Assembly (NCBI RefSeq): GCF_016917755.1
Contig: NZ_CP070326.1
Coordinates: 7,502,001 to 7,566,000, forward strand
Source: Streptomyces noursei
Lineage (GTDB): Bacteria > Actinomycetota > Actinomycetes > Streptomycetales > Streptomycetaceae
Direction: 5' to 3'
Length of the DNA stretch: 64,000 nucleotides
In this document: piece after piece, positions 27,212 through 36,695 of the stretch
Position numbering within the stretch: the stretch's first letter is position 1
Layout of the letters: each line of letters starts with the position of its first letter
Made by a program: the position numbers and the translations under genes
Notes under the pieces: generated by a model
The model's input: the letters and a program-made list of their open reading frames with translations, nothing else
Databases searched by the model: none
Told to the model about the DNA's origin: nothing

Positions 27212-27966
27212 GATCCGGACCGGCCAAGGGGATGCCGCCCACGGTCGACGACTCCGACATCGAGCACGCCTTCCGCATGCTCAAGCAGAGACTGGGCCGG
27301 ACGAAGCCCCACTGCGCAGCTGGGCCACGGCGGACCGCAGGCCGACGGCCGACGCCGCGGACGACAACGGCTGGGCCACGGGGAGGCCGAACGGAAACGG
27401 CTCCCCCGCAGGAAGACCACCGCAGCCCCGCGCAACTGACGGCGGCGACGGAGAACAGCGCCCACCGCCCAGCGCGCCAGGAACGGCTGGGCGTGGTCAC
27501 CGGAACGACGTGATCAGCAACCGGGCACCTGCCCGGCCATGGACAACAGATGGAGGTCCGCCTCCGGCGCGGCGGCTCAGTCGGTGATCGTTCGGAACCG
27601 CCGCGCCGCCGCACCGCCGCGCCGCCGCGCCGCCGCGCCGATGAGCCGTCAGCGCTTCGGCACGGCAGTCGGCAACTGACGGCAGTCGGCAACCGGGCGA
27701 AGTCCTTCGTGTCGGCCGCCGCCTAACGGCCCATCGGAGGAGACCCGGGGAAGGCGTGGGCGGCGGTCCATGCCCAGGAGCGGATCCCTGCCGTTCGGCG
27801 ACTCCTACGACCTGGACGTCCGCCAACTGGGGCTCAGCGCCCTGGCCCCGCCCACGCCCCGCCGCGCCGGTGCGCTGTGCGCTCGGGCCGATTCCGTTCC
27901 GACGCCCTGGCCGGTGAAGTCGCTGCCGGGCCGGGGCGTCGTGCTGCATCTCGCCCAGGCCGGCCC
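27212..27966. other. Intergenic stretch with transposase relic and GCCGCG repeats
   Basis: About 755 bases. It holds a short DDE-transposase relic near 27243-27320 and a run of CCGCCGCG-type repeats at about 27597-27640. Nothing else was recognised. Confidence 0.5.
27243..27320 (+). pseudogene. Relic of a DDE transposase
   Basis: DSDIEHAFRMLKQRLGRTKP matches the conserved C-terminal block of IS701/ISAs1-like actinomycete transposases (usual form DIEHTFRxxKQxLGWTxP), including the catalytic Glu. The homology breaks off within about 25 codons, so only a scar remains. Confidence 0.5.
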
Positions 27967-29127
27967 ATGACAGGCGGCCGACTCCGACCCACCAAAGCGC
28001 TTTGTCCCCTTTGTGTGGATATTCTGTGGCGTGTGATCGAGTCTGGACGGCGGCGGCTCCTTCGAGGCGGCCGATGGAGGTTTGTACGGCTCTCGCCGGT
28101 CGCCCTGACCGTCGTCATCGCCAGCCTCGCATACACCACTCCCCCCGAAATGGCCTTCAGCCGCCTCCTACCCGCCGCACCGGCCCTCGCCGCCGCCATG
28201 TGGCCCGTACTCCCCACCGTCCTACTCGGAACCGTCTGCCTCTTCTTGATGATCGGCCTGAGCATCGTCTTCCCCGGCCTGGGCACATGGTGGACAGCTG
28301 CAGGCATCATCGCCGTCACCGTGGCCGCCGCATACGGAAGCCACGTCCGACTCCAACGCGAGCGAACCCTCTTCCAGCTACGACTGGTCGCCGACGCAGC
28401 ACAACAAGTGGTGCTCAGTCCGATGCCACGCCGCCTCGGAAGCATCGAGATCGACTCCCTGTACCTGGCAGCCGCAGCGGAGGCCCGCATCGGCGGAGAC
28501 TTCTACGAAGTAGTCGACACACGATACGGCGTCAGGCTGCTCATCGGTGACGTACGAGGCAAGGGCCTGCCCGCGGTCGGGGCAGCCGCCGCAATCGTCA
28601 ACTCCTTCCGAGAAGCAGCCTACGGCGAACCCGACATGACCAACGTGGCACGCCGACTGGACGCCAGCAGCACCCGATACAACGCCGCCTTCCCTCCCGA
28701 AGGGCCCATGGAACGCTTCGCCACCGCCCTCCTCGCCGAAATGCCACACGGCGGCGAACGCATCAACATCCTCAACTGCGGACACCCCCCACCCCTGCTC
28801 CTCAACCACGGAAAACTACGCGCCCTCGAACCCACCACCCCCTCACCACTCCTCAACCTCGCAGGACTCATCGGCGACCACTACACCATCGACACCTTCA
28901 ACCTCTCCCCCGGCGACCTACTCCTCCTCTACACCGACGGCGTCACCGAAGCCCGCACCCGCGACGGCGAATTCTTCCCCCTGACAACCTGGATGCGCCA
29001 ACAACCCCCGACACCACCCCACGAACTCCTCACAGCCCTTCACCGCGACCTCCTCCACTACTGCAAAGGACGCCTCGACGACGACATCGCCGCCCTCGCC
29101 GTACGCCTGAGTGAGCCCCCGGAATAG
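27967..29127 (+). CDS. Membrane-anchored PP2C (SpoIIE-type) serine/threonine phosphatase
   Basis: A 386-residue protein. It has three N-terminal hydrophobic segments (LSPVALTVVIASLAY, LLPAAPALAAAMWPVLPTVL, WWTAAGIIAVTVAAAYG) and then a PP2C-type domain: EARIGGDFYEVVDTRYGVRL with the metal-binding Asp, GDVRGKGLPAVGAAA, LNCGHPPPLLL, LLLLYTDGVTEARTRDG and DDDIAALAVRL. No sensor or RsbW-like kinase domain is present. It is a typical Streptomyces phosphatase of anti-anti-sigma pathways. The start is probably ATG 27967, or GTG 28033. Confidence 0.9.
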   Translation: MTGGRLRPTKALCPLCVDILWRVIESGRRRLLRGGRWRFVRLSPVALTVVIASLAYTTPPEMAFSRLLPAAPALAAAMWPVLPTVLLGTVCLFLMIGLSIVFPGLGTWWTAAGIIAVTVAAAYGSHVRLQRERTLFQLRLVADAAQQVVLSPMPRRLGSIEIDSLYLAAAAEARIGGDFYEVVDTRYGVRLLIGDVRGKGLPAVGAAAAIVNSFREAAYGEPDMTNVARRLDASSTRYNAAFPPEGPMERFATALLAEMPHGGERINILNCGHPPPLLLNHGKLRALEPTTPSPLLNLAGLIGDHYTIDTFNLSPGDLLLLYTDGVTEARTRDGEFFPLTTWMRQQPPTPPHELLTALHRDLLHYCKGRLDDDIAALAVRLSEPPE

Positions 29128-29148
29128 CCCCGGCCCAAGTCGAGGCCG

Positions 29149-29178
29149 CCTGACGCCTGACGCCTGACGCCTGACGCC
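29149..29178. repeat. CGCCTGA heptamer array
   Basis: Four tandem copies of CGCCTGA begin about 20 bases after the phosphatase stop codon. It may slip easily. Confidence 0.7.
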
Positions 29179-29214
29179 TCCAGACGGTCTGCCGGGCTGG
29201 TCCAGGCAGTCGGC

Positions 29215-29877
29215 TCAGCTTGGCTCTTCGCCGTGGCGGGGGCTGATGGGTGTCTGTACGGGGAAGAGGTGCGGGCGTTTGGTTGGGCAGGGCCAGGGCG
29301 TGAGCGGCGACGGCGGCCATCCGCCGGTGGTCTTCAGGACTGGCGTGGAGCAGGTCCGGGCTCTACAGGCGGGGGTCGTGACCAGGGGATGGTGGCTGGT
29401 CTCGGCGACGGTGCCCCCGTGGCGCCGGGCCGCCTGGCGGATGCGTTCGTTGAGGGCGGTGACGCGGGAGTTGAGCGGTCGGGCGAGCGGGGTGGTGCGT
29501 GCGACGTCGGGGAAGCTGAGGGTGGCCACGCGGGTGCCCTGGGCGGTGAGGGCGGCGAACATCGCCTCCAGGTGTTCGGCGACCTCGTCGGCGTCGAACC
29601 GTGGCTGCAACAGGCCGTCGACCCCGGCGACCACGGTGGCCCGGTCGGGGCGCAGGGCGAGGGCAGGGGCGAGCTGCTCGGCGCGTACCTGTCCGGCGGG
29701 TCGGTCGCGTACGGCCAGGTCGGCGTACTGCAGGGCGCAGTTGTGCTGTGCGGGCGCTTCGGCGGGTCGATCGGCTCAGCCGCGCAAGCCGACCGTGTCG
29801 TCGCCGTCGCCCAGGCTCTCGTTCCGACTGTCGCCCAGGGCGACGCGGCGGGTGTACGGCGGGTCAGTGCCTGGCTT
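29215..29877 (-). pseudogene. SGNH/GDSL hydrolase gene with nonsense and frameshift mutations
   Basis: The minus strand reads YTRRVALGDSRNESLGDGDD (GDS block I) and reaches GLRG, then TGA where Trp is expected (GWADRLAEAL-like). It continues in frame as LAPALALRPDRATVVAGVDG, VTALNERIRQAARRHGGTVA and HHPLVT. The terminal block (LLHASPEDHRRMAAVAAHAL) is in another frame, so one indel lies near 29360. No start codon fits. The gene began against the end of the padR-like gene. Confidence 0.7.
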
Positions 29878-30433
29878 GGGTCGCCTGCCTGTCCCGCAGG
29901 ATCGCGATGGTGTGTTCGCACCAGTCGTGGTTGCCCTGCTCGAAAGTCAGGCCGCGCAGACACGTCAGGTAGGGGCCGATGCGGGTGCCGTGGCGCAGGA
30001 ACTCCGCTTCGGTGCGCTCGCCGCGCATGGTGTGCAGCAGTCGGCCGAACAGGTCGGTCTTGGCCCGGGCGAAGGCGGCACGCTCGGTCAGCTGCGCGAT
30101 CAGTGTTTCGGTGTCGACGTAGTCGGCTGCCTGCACCTTGACGGCCAGGTCGTCGCGGATGAAGGAGGGTTTGGTGGCGGTGGCCGTGAAGCGCTCCAGT
30201 TCCGCCAGGCCGGCGTCGGTGACCCGGAACAGGCGTTTGTTGGGGCGCGTGTCCTGGACCACCTCGCGGCCGGTGATCAGGGCATCCTTCTCCAGTCTGG
30301 TCAACTCGGTGTACAGCTGCTGTGGTTGGGCGTACCAGAAGTTCGCCACGCCCAGGTCGAACGACTTGGCCAGCTGGTACCCGCTCAGTTCTTCGTCGAG
30401 CAACGCCGCCAGGACGGCGTGGCGCAAGGCCAT
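29864..30433 (-). CDS. PadR-family transcriptional regulator
   Basis: A 189-residue protein. The N-terminal PadR winged helix is ALRHAVLAALLDEELSGYQL, then FWYAQPQQLYTELTRLEKDA, with a wing at QDTRPNKRLFRVTDAGLAEL. The C-terminal Vir-like helical dimerisation region has AFARAKTDLFGRLLHTM. The ATG follows a good GGGAGGCGAGGC site. The SGNH gene downstream, probably its former operon partner, is decayed. Confidence 0.9.
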   Translation of the reverse strand: MALRHAVLAALLDEELSGYQLAKSFDLGVANFWYAQPQQLYTELTRLEKDALITGREVVQDTRPNKRLFRVTDAGLAELERFTATATKPSFIRDDLAVKVQAADYVDTETLIAQLTERAAFARAKTDLFGRLLHTMRGERTEAEFLRHGTRIGPYLTCLRGLTFEQGNHDWCEHTIAILRDRQATQARH

Positions 30434-30966
30434 TGCCTCGCCTCCCTCTTGTTGCCCCTGCTTCCGCTTGTCCGTGGGGGACGCCGCTCATGATAGTCAA
30501 GAATGTGAGTAATCAAGTGCCTGATGATGTGCTTCGTGGGGTGCTTCGTGGGGCGCTGTGGCGCGGGCATGCGTATGGCCATGGTGGCTTTCGAATGCGG
30601 TCGGGGGTGGTGCGCACAGTGCGGCCGGGTGTGGTCGTGGCGGACCGGACCTTCGCCTCGACCACACCCGCGTGACCGCCCGGGAGAGGGCGTCGCCGAC
30701 GGAGGGGACGTCGACTCCGATACACGTGCGGCAGGCGCGAAGGAGGTTCGACGAAAGCGTCACCGGCGGATCCGGTCTCACGTCACCGCAGGATGCGGAG
30801 CGATGTCACCGTGCTCGATGAGTCGAAGGCCCCTTGGGCGAAAGCGCCTTGGGCGAAAGCGCTCTGACCGAAGGCGCCTTGGGTGAAGGCTCCTCGGGCG
30901 GCGCCGAGTTGACCGCATGTGGATGGCAGGCGAAGCCGAACATCCCGGTGACGTCGCAACCGGAAC
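30434..30966. other. Intergenic stretch with 15-bp minisatellite
   Basis: About 530 bases. Positions 30832-30900 hold nearly five copies of a 15-bp unit (CCTTGGGCGAAAGCG and variants); one minus-strand frame reads pentads of the type GAFAQ. Short TGGGGTGCTTCG repeats occur at 30530-30555. No gene was recognised. Confidence 0.5.
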
Positions 30967-32031
30967 TCACGCCGCTCCGCTGTGGCTGACGTTGTTCTCG
31001 CGTTCCAGGTGGAGGTGCGCGCGCATGAGCTCGCCCGGGTTCGTCAGCGCCGCCAGGGTCGAGAGTTCGCCGCACAGCACCGTGGCGGCCGCGATGACGG
31101 CGAGTCGGCGTGCGTTCCCCCCTGGTTCGCGCTCGGCCCGGCAGCCGAGCCGCGTCATGTTGGCCTCGACGAAGTCCAGGCCCTTGCCGTTGCCGACGGT
31201 GCCCACGATCAGGTTCGGCAATGTGCACGAGAAATACAGGTCGCCGTCTCGGTCTTCGGCCACGGTCACGCCCTGTGAGCCTTCGACGATATTGGCGGCG
31301 TCCTGGCCGGTCGCCAGGTAGAAAGCGAGCAGCATGTTCGCATAGTGGGAGTTCGCCGAGCGGATTCCGCCGGCGAGCAGTGTTCCGATCAGATTCTTGC
31401 GCACGTTCAGCTCGGCTATCTTGGCGGCCGTGGTGTGCAGCATGTCGGTAACCACGGTGCGCGGCACGAGCAGTTCGGTTACTACGTTCTTGCCACGGCC
31501 CAGGATTCCGTTGATGGCGGTTGCTTTCTTGTCGGTGCAGTAGTTACCGGAGATCGATCCGTAGGAGACTCCTGGAATGTTGTGCAGGAGGTGATTCAAG
31601 AGCGCGTCGGCCGCGAGCGTGGCCATGTTGTGGCCGGAAGCGTCGCCGGTGGTGAACTCGAACCGGATGAACAGCAAGTTGGCCGTGATCTCGTGCCGGA
31701 TGCCGACCAGTTCGGCGAATCTGCTGCAGGTGCGCACGACCTTGGCCAAGTCCTCGAAGTGCGTGTCGAGCCAGCGCGTGGCCGCGTATGCGGTCGGCGC
31801 GTCTTCGGCTTCGAGGAGCACCGAGCGGGTCATCCGTTCGTCGACGAGGGTGGCGACGATGCCGCGCTCGGTCTGTCGGGAGATTTTGGCTCCGCGGCCC
31901 ACGGAGGGCCACAGCGGTGACTCGTAGGTGGCGAGCGGGACTTCGGTCTCGGTGGTTGCGATATTTCCCGAAATCCTCAGTGGCCCTACCCACCTCATGG
32001 GGACCCCGGCGATTTCGTGGATGTCGTTCAT
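30967..32031 (-). CDS. Hydroxymethylglutaryl-CoA reductase (short actinomycete type)
   Basis: A 354-residue protein that reads as a close relative of the Streptomyces mevalonate-pathway HMG-CoA reductase, from the N-terminal IAGVPMRWVGPLRISG. Other signatures are ATYESPLWPSVGRGAKIS, TTGDASGHNMATLAADAL (NADPH region), GNYCTDKKATAINGI (catalytic Lys), AFYLATGQDAANIVEGSQG (catalytic Asp), LIVGTVGNGKGLDF and LMRAHLHLER (catalytic His). The enzyme reduces HMG-CoA to mevalonate. No other mevalonate-pathway gene is in the window. Its length is normal for this group. Confidence 0.93.
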   Translation of the reverse strand: MNDIHEIAGVPMRWVGPLRISGNIATTETEVPLATYESPLWPSVGRGAKISRQTERGIVATLVDERMTRSVLLEAEDAPTAYAATRWLDTHFEDLAKVVRTCSRFAELVGIRHEITANLLFIRFEFTTGDASGHNMATLAADALLNHLLHNIPGVSYGSISGNYCTDKKATAINGILGRGKNVVTELLVPRTVVTDMLHTTAAKIAELNVRKNLIGTLLAGGIRSANSHYANMLLAFYLATGQDAANIVEGSQGVTVAEDRDGDLYFSCTLPNLIVGTVGNGKGLDFVEANMTRLGCRAEREPGGNARRLAVIAAATVLCGELSTLAALTNPGELMRAHLHLERENNVSHSGAA

Positions 32032-32528
32032 CCTGCACTTCCCGTCGTCTGGTGGGGTGCGGAGGAACCGGAACGTGTGCCCCGTCGCACACGTCTCGAT
32101 CTCCGCAGTCGGTGTGAGGCAGCGTAGAAGGCCGTGGATCTTCAGGGCGCACCGGGCCGGATCGACAGGGCGACGTTGTCGAGCCGTTCCCGGGCACCCT
32201 CGGTGCGGCGCGTTCGGTGCGGGTGGGTGCCGGTGTCAAGCACCTGTTGTCCGCGGTCTGTTGGACCTCTGTGTCTGGTGCCCGATCCGGCGGGCTCGTG
32301 CGCTCTGGAGGTGCCTGTGGGGTGCGGTGCGGCTTCCCGATCCGCAGGGTTCGGGGCAGGGGCGCATATTCCGCGGCTCGTGTGTGTGCTGGTGAGGTTG
32401 GGGGTGGTGTGGGGGGGGTGTCCCATGCTTCACCCCGTCAACACCCAGGCGATGGTAAAGCACCGGGCAAGGATGGGTAATGTACGAGGGTGGTCGTGCC
32501 GAAGCGCAGACATCACCGGGGGGGGCAC
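32032..32528. other. Intergenic stretch between HMG-CoA reductase and WXG100 genes
   Basis: About 500 bases between divergent genes. It holds one hairpin-forming palindrome at 32073-32094. Minus-strand frames around 32140-32200 are open but have no recognised product. Confidence 0.4.
32073..32094. promoter_or_regulatory. Palindrome upstream of the HMG-CoA reductase gene
   Basis: ACGTGTGC and GCACACGT flank a 6-base spacer, 42 bases before the ATG at 32031. A candidate operator or leader hairpin; no partner regulator is identified. Confidence 0.45.
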
Positions 32529-32825
32529 ATGGGCGGCTATTTCAAGGTCGAGACGGACGGTCTTGGACGTCTGCTGAAGGATCTGCACGACAGCCAGGAC
32601 AACATGCGCAAGGCACTGGGCGCGCTGAAGGACACCGGCCCGAAGTCGATGGGAGCGGAGGCGCTGGACAACGCCTGCGACGAGTTCCACGACAGCTGGG
32701 ACAACGCGATCAAGAAGATCGCGGACGGCACCCAGGCCATCGAGGAGAAGCTCAAACAGGTCAAGCAGAACTACGAGTCGCTGGAGCACGCGCTGCGCGA
32801 CGCCTTCGCGAAGAACGCCAAGTAG
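32529..32825 (+). CDS. WXG100/ESAT-6-like protein
   Basis: A 98-residue all-helical protein (MGGYFKVETDGLGRLLKDLH, EALDNACDEFHDSWDNAIKK, then AIEEKLKQVKQNYESLEHAL). The two helices are separated by a turn near GPKSMG; SWDN occupies the WxG position, and the C-terminal Y-ESLE-A fits a secretion signal. This is the size and form of type VII secretion substrates or their chaperone-like partners. ATG at 32529 follows a GGGGGGG run. A larger WXG-type gene follows 61 bp downstream. Confidence 0.8.
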   Translation: MGGYFKVETDGLGRLLKDLHDSQDNMRKALGALKDTGPKSMGAEALDNACDEFHDSWDNAIKKIADGTQAIEEKLKQVKQNYESLEHALRDAFAKNAK

Positions 32826-32886
32826 GCGCCGAGCAGCGCGCATTGAACCAAACCGTCTTTCTCTTTGGCCTCCGATGGGTGATTTC

Positions 32887-33932
32887 ATGACCACGCGGGA
32901 CTTCCCTGCTCTCGGCTTCAATCCGGCGCCCGGCGACCTGGGCTCCGTCGATGCCGTCACCGGCAAGCTCGACGCCGCCAAGCGCTCCCTGGACTCCGCC
33001 CATGCCGTTCTGTCCCGCATCGGCAAGGGCGATGGTCAGTGGCAGGGCGAGGCGGCGAGCGCGTTTGCAGAGAACGTCGGCGACCTGCAGAAGTACGTGA
33101 GCGACAGTCGCGATGCCATGCGTGATGCCGTCACGCAGCTGCGCTCGTGGCATACCGCGCTCTCCTCGTACCAGAGCAGGGGGCGCCAGTACGAGTCGGA
33201 AGCGGCCGCGGCCAAGCAGACGGTGGCCACGCGGAAGACCGAGAACGAGCGCGCGGTGCAGACTTACAACGAGGCTGCCGCCCACCCGGATCTGCGCCTT
33301 GCCGGCACCTACTACACCGACCAGGCTGCCTTGGACGCCGCGCAGAAGAGGATCGACGCCGCCAGCGACCGTCTGGACAAGGCGGACACGGCCCTCGACA
33401 CCGCGCGCAGCCGCCTGGATACGGCAACCGAGGAGCTGGAGGGCATCGTCAAGAAGGCCGAGGAGCTCCTCGGTCATCACCAGGACGAGGCCCGCGGCAT
33501 CGCCGATCGCATCCGACGCGCCACGGAGAACGCGCCGGACCCAGGGTTCTGGGAGAGCCTGGGCGACTTCTTCACCCGCATGGGACACAGCATCCAAGAG
33601 TGGTGTGCCAAGCATGCCGACCTGCTGAAGGAGATCGGCGACTGGCTCTCGATCGCCTCCAGCATCCTGGGCGTCGCCTCGCTCCTGACCATGTGGTGCC
33701 CGCCTCTCTCCGGCGCCCTGGCCAGCGCAGGGGCTTCCCTCGGTGCCCTCGCCACCCACGGAGCAGCGAAACCGGGAAGTTCGGCGCGGTCGCGACGTGG
33801 GCCGACGGCTCCATCGACCCGCTGTCCTGGTGGTCCAAAGGCCCTCAGATGGCCCAGCAGTTGCCAGGCATCGCCATCGATACGCACACTCAGCTCACCG
33901 ATACCGGTGCGCCGGCTGCGGGGAGGCTGTGA
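32887..33932 (+). pseudogene. Frameshifted WXG/type VII-associated protein
   Basis: From ATG 32887 the frame encodes an N-terminal WXG-like helical pair (SVDAVTGKLDAAKRSLDSAH, GKGDGQWQGEAASAFAENVG), a ~100-residue coiled coil and a hydrophobic pair (DWLSIASSILGVASLL, PPLSGALASAGASLGALA). At about 33765 the family-like sequence moves to another frame (TGKFGAVATWADGSIDPLSW) and ends PQMAQQLPGIAIDTHTQLTD...AAGRL at TGA 33930-33932. Sequence is also missing between the two parts, so an out-of-frame deletion is likely. The next gene's ATG overlaps this stop, showing the original arrangement. Confidence 0.7.
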
Positions 33933-34603
33933 TGGCTCTGTCCCCGCAAAGCGTGTCGATCACCGTGGACACTCCGGAAGGTTTCCACGATCTGCCGCTG
34001 CACCTTCCCGCGGACGTCCTCGACGCTGCCGTGTGGGAGCTGGCGGAGACGATCTGGCCGGGAGGTACGGAGTTCCAGCGGGAGACTACCGCGATCGTCT
34101 ACTCCGACCTCACCACGGCCCTGACCGCCGACGACGTCCTGCACGCAGCGGTCGCCCTCTACGAGACGGAGGACGGCGCCGCGAGCACCGCTCATCTGCT
34201 GGTACGGGCGCAGGCCGTGGAGCCGGAGGCCCCGGAAGTCGTCGCCGCCTCGTTCCAGGAGGCGCTCTCCTTCGAGGAGCACCGCAACGTCGCCCGGGTG
34301 GATCTGCCCTGCGGCCCGGCAGTGCTTTCTTTGCACGCCACGCTTTCTTTGCACGCCACCGAGACGGAGGGCGAGGCCGTCCTGCCGGCACTGGAGTTCG
34401 CCCAGGTCGAGTTGTACGTCCCGGCTCCGGTCCGAGGCTGGCTGATCGTGCTCGCCCTGGCGACACCGTGTTTTGCCGACCTGCCCCGGTACACAGGCAT
34501 CCTGCGGCAGATCGGGGAGTCCTTGGTCGTCCGCCCCGCCGAGCAGGCCGACGAGCCACCGAAGACGCCGGCGGCCGGCGATGTGCGTGCGGTGTTCGGG
34601 TAG
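33932..34603 (+). CDS. Hypothetical protein following the WXG gene
   Basis: A 223-residue acidic alpha/beta protein with no recognised family. Visible features are PLHLPADVLDAAVWELAETI, LTADDVLHAAVALYETEDG, VASFQEALSFEEHRNVARVD-like helices, and a C-terminal hydrophobic strand (GWLIVLALATPCF). An 18-bp direct duplication at 34327-34362 gives LSLHAT twice. Its ATG overlaps the TGA of the preceding gene, so it was co-translated with the type VII-associated protein; it may be a partner or immunity-like protein. Confidence 0.65.
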   Translation: MALSPQSVSITVDTPEGFHDLPLHLPADVLDAAVWELAETIWPGGTEFQRETTAIVYSDLTTALTADDVLHAAVALYETEDGAASTAHLLVRAQAVEPEAPEVVAASFQEALSFEEHRNVARVDLPCGPAVLSLHATLSLHATETEGEAVLPALEFAQVELYVPAPVRGWLIVLALATPCFADLPRYTGILRQIGESLVVRPAEQADEPPKTPAAGDVRAVFG

Positions 34604-34824
34604 GCCGGAGCACGGGTGGTGGAGGGTGTTCTCGACAACCGGGACGGGTCTCGGGCCTGCGTGTGTGCCTCGGGGTACCGGTTCGCGGTCGGTGCCATGG
34701 TCCGAAGGGCGCACCCGCCGCACCGGCTTTCCCCCGCGCACACGGGGATGCAGATGATCTTCTCGCCTGTTGAACTCTGCCATCGGCGATGGCACCTGGT
34801 AACGACGCAACGAGGCAGGACGCC

Positions 34825-35400
34825 ATGACACTGGTCTTCACCCGTCACCCCGACGCCAAGCGCTATGAACTGCGACCCCGGGGTTCCGCCGTCGTCCACG
34901 TGCTCCGCGGCGCCCCGGACGGCCGCCCCCTCCCCCAGGGATACAAGCCGCGCTTCACCCTCGCCGCCGACCGTGCCGGCGCCTCGCCGCTGGCGGTGAT
35001 CGTCCGCGCGGACGGCGGTCGCCTCGCCGTGCTCACACCGGACCACGAGCAGCTGGCCGAACTGCGGCTGCCTCCGCGGAAGAAGCGGTGGCGTCCCGCA
35101 TACGAGATCCTCCTGCCCGACGGCACCGTGCTGCGCGGGCGGGAAGGAACGGTGCCCTCGCTGCTCCTGAGTCTGGTGCTGTTGCCGTTGACCTTGCTGT
35201 ACCTGGTTGCCCTGGCGCTGTCCGACTCCCCCGCCGGCGCGGCCACCGCCCCGCTGCGGACGGCCTGGAAGCGGCCGGGCCAGCCCTTGGGCCGGGCGGC
35301 GTTGACCGAGTCGGCCCGTGGTCGGTTCCGCGTCGGCGGCGAGGGGCTCGACCGTCGCGTGGCCTACGCACAGGCGGTGGCGAAGTACTGGGAGCGCTGA
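34825..35400 (+). CDS. Hypothetical protein with one membrane segment
   Basis: A 191-residue protein. The N-terminal ~100 residues form a beta-rich domain (VFTRHPDAKRYELRPRGSA, RFTLAADRAGASPLAVIVRA, AYEILLPDGTVLRGREG). One hydrophobic segment follows (LLLSLVLLPLTLLYLVALAL), then a basic tail ending AYAQAVAKYWER. The family is not recognised; it resembles small companions of WXG100 loci in Streptomyces. ATG at 34825 after CGAGGCAGGACGCC. Confidence 0.65.
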   Translation: MTLVFTRHPDAKRYELRPRGSAVVHVLRGAPDGRPLPQGYKPRFTLAADRAGASPLAVIVRADGGRLAVLTPDHEQLAELRLPPRKKRWRPAYEILLPDGTVLRGREGTVPSLLLSLVLLPLTLLYLVALALSDSPAGAATAPLRTAWKRPGQPLGRAALTESARGRFRVGGEGLDRRVAYAQAVAKYWER

Positions 35401-35545
35401 CCGGCTACGGGCGGGGGCGGCCGTCGCCAGTGGCCTGGATCTCGTGGAGGGGGCTTGGCCCTTGCGCGGTGCGGGCCGGGCAGGCCCCTGCCCCCTGCCA
35501 GGCCCTGGTCATCGTCGTCTGGCTCCTGTCGTGGCCGTCTTGGCT

Positions 35546-36688
35546 TTATGGGCGCGAGTTGGCGCCTGTGCGCAGGACGACGGAGGCGTTGTTTCCCCCG
35601 AAGCCGAAGCTGTTGACCGCCACCACCGTGAGGGGCGAGGCGTGTTCCGATACCAGGGGCAGTCGTACCCGGTGGGTGGCTTCGGGGGTGACCAGACCCG
35701 CGGTGGGCGGGATGATGCCGGTGCGCAGGGTCTGGGACGCCGCCGCCAGGCCGACGGCGCCGGAGATGTGCAGCAGGTGTCCGATGGCGCCCTTGTGGGA
35801 GCTGACGGGCACGTCGTGCAAAGACGCCTGTGCCGCGACCGCCTCGATGGCGCGCAGTTCCGCGGTGTCTCCCTGGGGGGTTCCGGTGGCGTGGGCGTGC
35901 ACGTGGTCGAGGTGGTCCGCTCGGGCGTCCGACATGGCCTCGCGGAGGCAGTCGGCGACCGATGTCTCGTCCGAGGCGACGGACTTGGCCGCCGCGACAC
36001 GGGTGCCGCATCCGGCGACGACGAGGTCCGCCGCGAGCCCTCGGGCGCGGGCGCGCTGTGCGGACTCCAGTATCACGGCGCCGCCGCCCTCGCCGAGCGA
36101 GATGCCCGCGCGCTCCGTGTCGAAGGGGCGGGCGGCGGCGCGGTCGACGGCGCGTACCACGTCCATGCTGGCGTACTCGTAGTGGTTCAAGGCGGTGGCG
36201 CCCGCGACGACGGCCACGGGTGCGGCGCCTTCTCGCAGTGCCTCCCGGGCGAAGGCGATCGCGAACAGCGCCGAGGCGCAGGCGTGTGTGAGGTGGACGG
36301 ACCTGCCGGGTCGCAGTACGCCGAGGGGGCCGGGGCCGAGGAACTCGCGTTCCTCGGCGTCGAGCGGGGTGGCGGGCTCGTCGGCCGGCAGGGGGGCCTG
36401 GCCGACCAATACGACCAGGGCGTCGTGCGGGACCGCGGGCAGGCGTGCCGCGCGCAGGGCTTCGACGACGGCGGCCGAGGCGTATGCCTGCTTGCGGGCG
36501 CCTGTCCCAGGGGCGAACTGCGGTACCTCGCCGACCGGTTCGCCTCGGTAGGCGGGCGCGGTGAAGCGTCGGGCGGGGGCCAGGGCGGTGCGTCCCTGGA
36601 CCAGGCCGCGCCAGAGGGCATCGACTCCCGGTCCGAAGGGGGTGAGCAGGCCGAGGCCGCTGATGACGATGTCGGGCGTCGCGGACAT
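35546..36688 (-). CDS. Beta-ketoacyl-ACP synthase (FabF-like), KS-1
   Basis: A 380-residue condensing enzyme with all catalytic residues: Cys137 in THACASALFA, His266 in HAHATGTPQGD, Lys299 in SSHKGAIGH and His304. It ends NSFGFGGNNASVVL. It would extend an acyl chain with malonyl-ACP. It is shorter and more divergent than housekeeping FabF and has no chain-length-factor-like Cys loss. It follows a gene of unknown function by 7 bp on the same strand; the two form an operon driven from the AT-rich region at 37.3-37.4 kb. Confidence 0.9.
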   Translation of the reverse strand: MSATPDIVISGLGLLTPFGPGVDALWRGLVQGRTALAPARRFTAPAYRGEPVGEVPQFAPGTGARKQAYASAAVVEALRAARLPAVPHDALVVLVGQAPLPADEPATPLDAEEREFLGPGPLGVLRPGRSVHLTHACASALFAIAFAREALREGAAPVAVVAGATALNHYEYASMDVVRAVDRAAARPFDTERAGISLGEGGGAVILESAQRARARGLAADLVVAGCGTRVAAAKSVASDETSVADCLREAMSDARADHLDHVHAHATGTPQGDTAELRAIEAVAAQASLHDVPVSSHKGAIGHLLHISGAVGLAAASQTLRTGIIPPTAGLVTPEATHRVRLPLVSEHASPLTVVAVNSFGFGGNNASVVLRTGANSRP

Positions 36689-36695
36689 GGCGAAG

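Noticed and set aside
30832..30900. CRISPR-like array
   Set aside because: The 15-bp units are directly adjacent, with no unique spacers and no cas genes.
30967..32031. Apparent loss of the ENxxG Glu in the HMG-CoA reductase
   Set aside because: The N-terminus (IAGVPMRWVGPLRISG) matches the functional short actinomycete type as I recall it, so the absence of the eukaryotic-style motif is not a defect.
32875..34773. A single 632-codon frame through the WXG region
   Set aside because: After about 33765 the translation becomes Arg/Pro-rich and loses family similarity, while two other frames there carry coherent proteins. It is a frameshift read-through.
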